DNA of 64,000 bases from Hungatella sp. (GTDB taxonomy: Bacteria > Bacillota > Clostridia > Lachnospirales > Lachnospiraceae). A program made the translations under genes and the position numbers. The notes beneath the pieces were generated by a model. It was not told the origin of the DNA. It did not search any database and saw nothing but the letters and a program-made list of their open reading frames with translations. Below, in pieces: positions 61,013-64,000 of this stretch. Within the stretch, counting starts at the first letter, position 1. Each line of letters opens with the position of its first letter. Location of the stretch: the NCBI GenBank assembly GCA_022792815.1, contig JAAWBS010000021.1:62001-126000 (forward strand), in the 5' to 3' direction.

Positions 61013-64000
61013 CTTCTCCTCCCTCCAGAATTTCTTCCCACACCTGCTGGGGTTTCATGGCCGGAAACCGCCGAAACCGGTATCCGGGAATCTTTTGGTC
61101 AAATCCGCAGACCCCGTGATAGGGACAGTAATCGCAGGCCGTACGGTTTCCCTGTTTATAGGGTCTTGCCGCCACATTGCCCGACAAAATCTCCCTTCCG
61201 TCCTCCCTCACCTTGTCCCTCACATACAACTTCAGAGCTTCAAAATGTCTGCCGCTGGCCACTGAGGACCGATGCTCCTCCAGGAGTCCGTCCTTGACGG
61301 ACACGGGGATCACGTCGGACTTTGACCGGATCTCCCGGTCCATATGCCCGATCACCTCCAGGTCGCTGTTGACCAGGCCGTTCATCCGAAGCTGCTCTAA
61401 GATCAGACGGTCAATATCCTCCTCCTCGTCCAGATCCTCCCTCTCCACCACCGGGTCCTTGATGTTGTAGTAAAAGATCCCTGCGGGGACCACCTCCTTG
61501 TGAGGAAACCGCCGCTTCTCCAGCTCGGTCACCGCATCCATATACACCACCAGCTGCAGCTGCAGGCCATAATACACGGCGGCCAGGTCAAACCGGGTGC
61601 CCCCTGACTTGTAGTCGATGATCTTCACGTACACATGCCTCTCGTCTTCACACAGGTCCAGCCGGTCGATCCGCCCCCTCAGATGCACCTCTTCCTCCTC
61701 GGAAAGCCGGATTTTCATGGCTTTCAGATTATCGATGGCAGAGAAGGACACCTCAAACCCTGCCGGGACAAAATCTCCCTTCTTCAGCTGTTCGCCAAGG
61801 GCCCACATAGTCCTGTCCGTCATCCGCTCGATCCTTGCTGCCAAATACTGGTTTCTGGCAGTGCTTTTTAGGATCGTGTTTCCGTACTCCCCGGTCACCT
61901 CGGCCACACAAGATCTCACCAGGCTCTTTCTCTCCTCCTCGCTCAGACCGGTCAGATTGGTCCGACTCTCCTCAAGCCGGCGAAAGCACAGGTCGATGGA
62001 GCTGTGGAACAGATTGCCCATGTCCACCGCTCCGATCTGGTACTCCTGGCGCTCCATCAGCTCCAGACCATAGGTGAGAAAATGGGCATAAGCGCAGGAA
62101 GCATACTGCTCCAGCCTGGTGACACTGCCCTGTAAGACGGTTCCGTACAGAGCCCTGGCAGCAGCCCGGCTGATGCCGCGCTCCTCGTAGGTGTAGGTAG
62201 CTGCCTGAGTGAGCTTCTTCACCTGCTCTCTGTAATCCTCATGACCGGCAAAATATCGGTACAGCTCCCAGAATCCAGGATCCTTCCTGCTGTTCTCATA
62301 GTCCCTCAGACCCTCGATGAGGCGTTCCAGCCCCTCCGCGGGGGAGCTTAAGGCGCTCTCCTCCTCCCCCATATCTCTCACCCTAAGCCGGGGAAACATC
62401 TTTTTCAGCTCTCCGATGAGAGGGGACGGCCTCTGGGACTTTCCTGCCTGGCTGAAGGAGGACCAGGAGATCACCAGCCGGAAGGAGGGCTTGGTCATCA
62501 TCAGATACAGGTAAAACCTCTGCCGGAAGCTGTCCTCCCTGGCGGTGGGTGCCAGTTCCATGGACATCTCCTTTAAAAACTCCCGCTCCGTATCCGTCAG
62601 AATCCCTCCCGCCTCTTTTCTGGCCGGCACGATGCCCTCATTGACCCCCACAAAAAACAACACCTTGATCTGGTCCAGACGGGTCCTGGTGAGATCTCCC
62701 ACCACCACCCGGTCCACGGTGGCCGGGATGACTCCCACCGTGATCTCCCCGAAGCCTGCGTCCAGAATCTGGGCATACTCCTTGAGACTCATCTTCTCCT
62801 CCCCCAGAAGGTGGACCAATCGGTCAAACATCCGGATCACCAGCTCATAGACCTGCTGGTATTCTTTTGCCAGGCTGTACTCTCCGATCTGCTCAAAATA
62901 CTCCCGATACGCCTCAAGCCGGCTCTCCACCTCACAGTCCCCCAGGCACGCCACCACCGCTGCCGTCATGGTCCGAACCGTCCTCTCCGGATCTCCCATG
63001 GCCCTCTTCAGATTCTCCAGCTTTGACAGAATCTTCTGGCGGAATTCGTTCATTTCTTTTAAATTGAGATCCTTCCCCCCCCGGCATACCCCCTCCCAGT
63101 TTTGACTCCACCGCTTATACCCCCGGATTCCCATGGCCACCACATAATTTTCCAGCCGGTCGATCTTCTCCTGCTCATCGGATACCAGACCGGTCTTCAA
63201 GAACCGGAAGACGCTTTCATAGTCAAAATCCTTTCGGATGATCTCAAGGGCTCCCCGGATAAACTCCACCATGACATTCTCCAGGATACTCTTTTTGTTG
63301 TCCATAAAATATGGGATCTTCTCTGCCTGAAACCGGTTGGCGATCTCATACCCATATCCGGACAGATCCCCGGTAATCACCGCGATCTCCCGGTAGCGAA
63401 TCCCCTCCTTCTGAATCAGCCTGTGGATCCTGGCTGCCACCCCGTCCATCTCCTGGCCCGGTGTGGCGGCATAAAACAGTTCGATCTCCCCCGGCTTCTC
63501 CGAAAAACTTGCCGTCGGAAACCGGTAGAGGTGCTTCTCGATAAAGGCGATGGACGGACTGTGGGCAAAACGGCCTCCCGCCTCCTCCCCAAGGACCACG
63601 TCCCGGTCTCTCCTCACATTTCCTCTCTCGGCCAGTCTCTGCAGCCGGTACACCATCTGCCTGCTCATGTGGAACAGGTTCTGAATCTTTCCCGGCTTGT
63701 AGGGGTCTTCCCCGGGGTCTGCGGTGACGGTCACCACCACCTTTCTGCTGTGGACCATGAGAAGCTCCAAGAGACGGTACTGAACCGGGGTAAAACCGGT
63801 GTATCCGTCCAGCGTCACCACGCTGTTTTTGATCCACTTGGAGTCCGGAAGCACCCGGCACAGCACCTCCAAAATCTCCTCCGCCGTTATGTACCTCTTG
63901 GAGATCTCCTCCTGAAAGGCCTGACAGATCACCGTCAGATCTCTTAACTTTTCCCGGAGCAACGGATTTCTCGTCTCCTCCATAGCCCCTCTTAAGTTGT
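60975..64000 (-). CDS. addB: ATP-dependent nuclease subunit AddB (5' end beyond window)
   Basis: At least 1007 codons; the frame is open to the right edge, so the N-terminal P-loop region is missing. The ATG at 63983 is internal. The C-terminal nuclease motif KIIDYKSGGTRFDL is intact, and the iron-sulphur cluster cysteines of AddB are visible (SCAYAHFLTYGLE and CDYCPYHGVCGFD). It partners AddA in break resection. Confidence 0.95.
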   Translation of the reverse strand, partial: NLRGAMEETRNPLLREKLRDLTVICQAFQEEISKRYITAEEILEVLCRVLPDSKWIKNSVVTLDGYTGFTPVQYRLLELLMVHSRKVVVTVTADPGEDPYKPGKIQNLFHMSRQMVYRLQRLAERGNVRRDRDVVLGEEAGGRFAHSPSIAFIEKHLYRFPTASFSEKPGEIELFYAATPGQEMDGVAARIHRLIQKEGIRYREIAVITGDLSGYGYEIANRFQAEKIPYFMDNKKSILENVMVEFIRGALEIIRKDFDYESVFRFLKTGLVSDEQEKIDRLENYVVAMGIRGYKRWSQNWEGVCRGGKDLNLKEMNEFRQKILSKLENLKRAMGDPERTVRTMTAAVVACLGDCEVESRLEAYREYFEQIGEYSLAKEYQQVYELVIRMFDRLVHLLGEEKMSLKEYAQILDAGFGEITVGVIPATVDRVVVGDLTRTRLDQIKVLFFVGVNEGIVPARKEAGGILTDTEREFLKEMSMELAPTAREDSFRQRFYLYLMMTKPSFRLVISWSSFSQAGKSQRPSPLIGELKKMFPRLRVRDMGEEESALSSPAEGLERLIEGLRDYENSRKDPGFWELYRYFAGHEDYREQVKKLTQAATYTYEERGISRAAARALYGTVLQGSVTRLEQYASCAYAHFLTYGLELMERQEYQIGAVDMGNLFHSSIDLCFRRLEESRTNLTGLSEEERKSLVRSCVAEVTGEYGNTILKSTARNQYLAARIERMTDRTMWALGEQLKKGDFVPAGFEVSFSAIDNLKAMKIRLSEEEEVHLRGRIDRLDLCEDERHVYVKIIDYKSGGTRFDLAAVYYGLQLQLVVYMDAVTELEKRRFPHKEVVPAGIFYYNIKDPVVEREDLDEEEDIDRLILEQLRMNGLVNSDLEVIGHMDREIRSKSDVIPVSVKDGLLEEHRSSVASGRHFEALKLYVRDKVREDGREILSGNVAARPYKQGNRTACDYCPYHGVCGFDQKIPGYRFRRFPAMKPQQVWEEILEGGEDDEVDTEPERRD

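Overview
The window looks like a chromosomal segment of a spore-forming, low-GC Gram-positive anaerobe, most likely a Lachnospiraceae-type Clostridium. The evidence is the division/cell-wall cluster ending in ftsZ-spoIIGA-sigE, a nearby sigG, a Spo0E-like gene, AddAB, strong AGGAGG ribosome sites with many TTG/GTG starts, and SigA promoters. The genus cannot be fixed from the sequence alone. No rRNA, tRNA, CRISPR array or intact transposase was seen.

Layout. (1) 1-13.6 kb: a visibly AT-rich surface-polysaccharide locus on the minus strand. It holds a flippase, a Wzy-like polymerase, two fucosyltransferase-like and two GT4 glycosyltransferases, an epimerase, an acetyltransferase, a radical SAM protein and a nonulosonic-acid (sialic-acid-like) block (neuB-like, CMP-sugar synthetase fused to a HAD phosphatase, and a DUF115/MptE-like protein). 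Its first genes are a 53-aa protein and a catalytically degenerate tyrosine-recombinase-like protein, behind a consensus promoter facing a divergent Cro/CI regulator with a palindromic operator. (2) 14-16.5 kb: PsiE-like membrane protein and a soluble hybrid histidine kinase. (3) 16.6-29.7 kb: an alpha-galactoside utilisation region with ABC transporter (binding protein and two permeases, no ATPase), YesL-like protein, two GH36 alpha-galactosidases, two AraC regulators, a YesN-type response regulator and a YjfB-like small protein. (4) 29.7-33.1 kb: a gene-free GGA-rich stretch that may encode a small RNA, a patatin-like lipase, an SGNH lipoprotein and a repeat-containing DUF4397 protein. (5) 33.1-38.8 kb: housekeeping genes pepV-like, yqeY, prfC, coaBC, coaX. 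(6) 38.9-55.8 kb: sigG, a divergent Sir2-like gene, then sigE, spoIIGA, ftsZ, ftsQ, murA, ftsW, murD, mraY, two class B PBPs, ftsL, rsmH, mraZ (minus strand, transcribed right to left), preceded by a Spo0E-like gene. (7) 56-64 kb: ychF and addA/addB (addB runs off the right end).

How it fits together. The dcw genes supply precursor synthesis, septal synthesis and FtsZ, followed immediately by the sporulation proprotease/sigma-factor pair. The spoIIG promoter keeps the long-spacer, Spo0A-box architecture known from Bacillus, and the Spo0E-like gene also has Spo0A-box-like sites upstream, so several elements of the sporulation switch are visible here. The transporter, alpha-galactosidases and AraC proteins form one catabolic unit. 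The polysaccharide locus is probably horizontally exchanged and controlled from its own right-hand regulatory region.

The most interesting candidates are the nonulosonate block with its DUF115 protein as a possible sugar transferase, the dead recombinase heading the capsule operon, the GGA-rich putative RNA at about 29.83-30.08 kb, a 145-bp palindromic mobile-like element at the end of a PBP gene, and a 141-bp tandem hairpin repeat at 22.94 kb.
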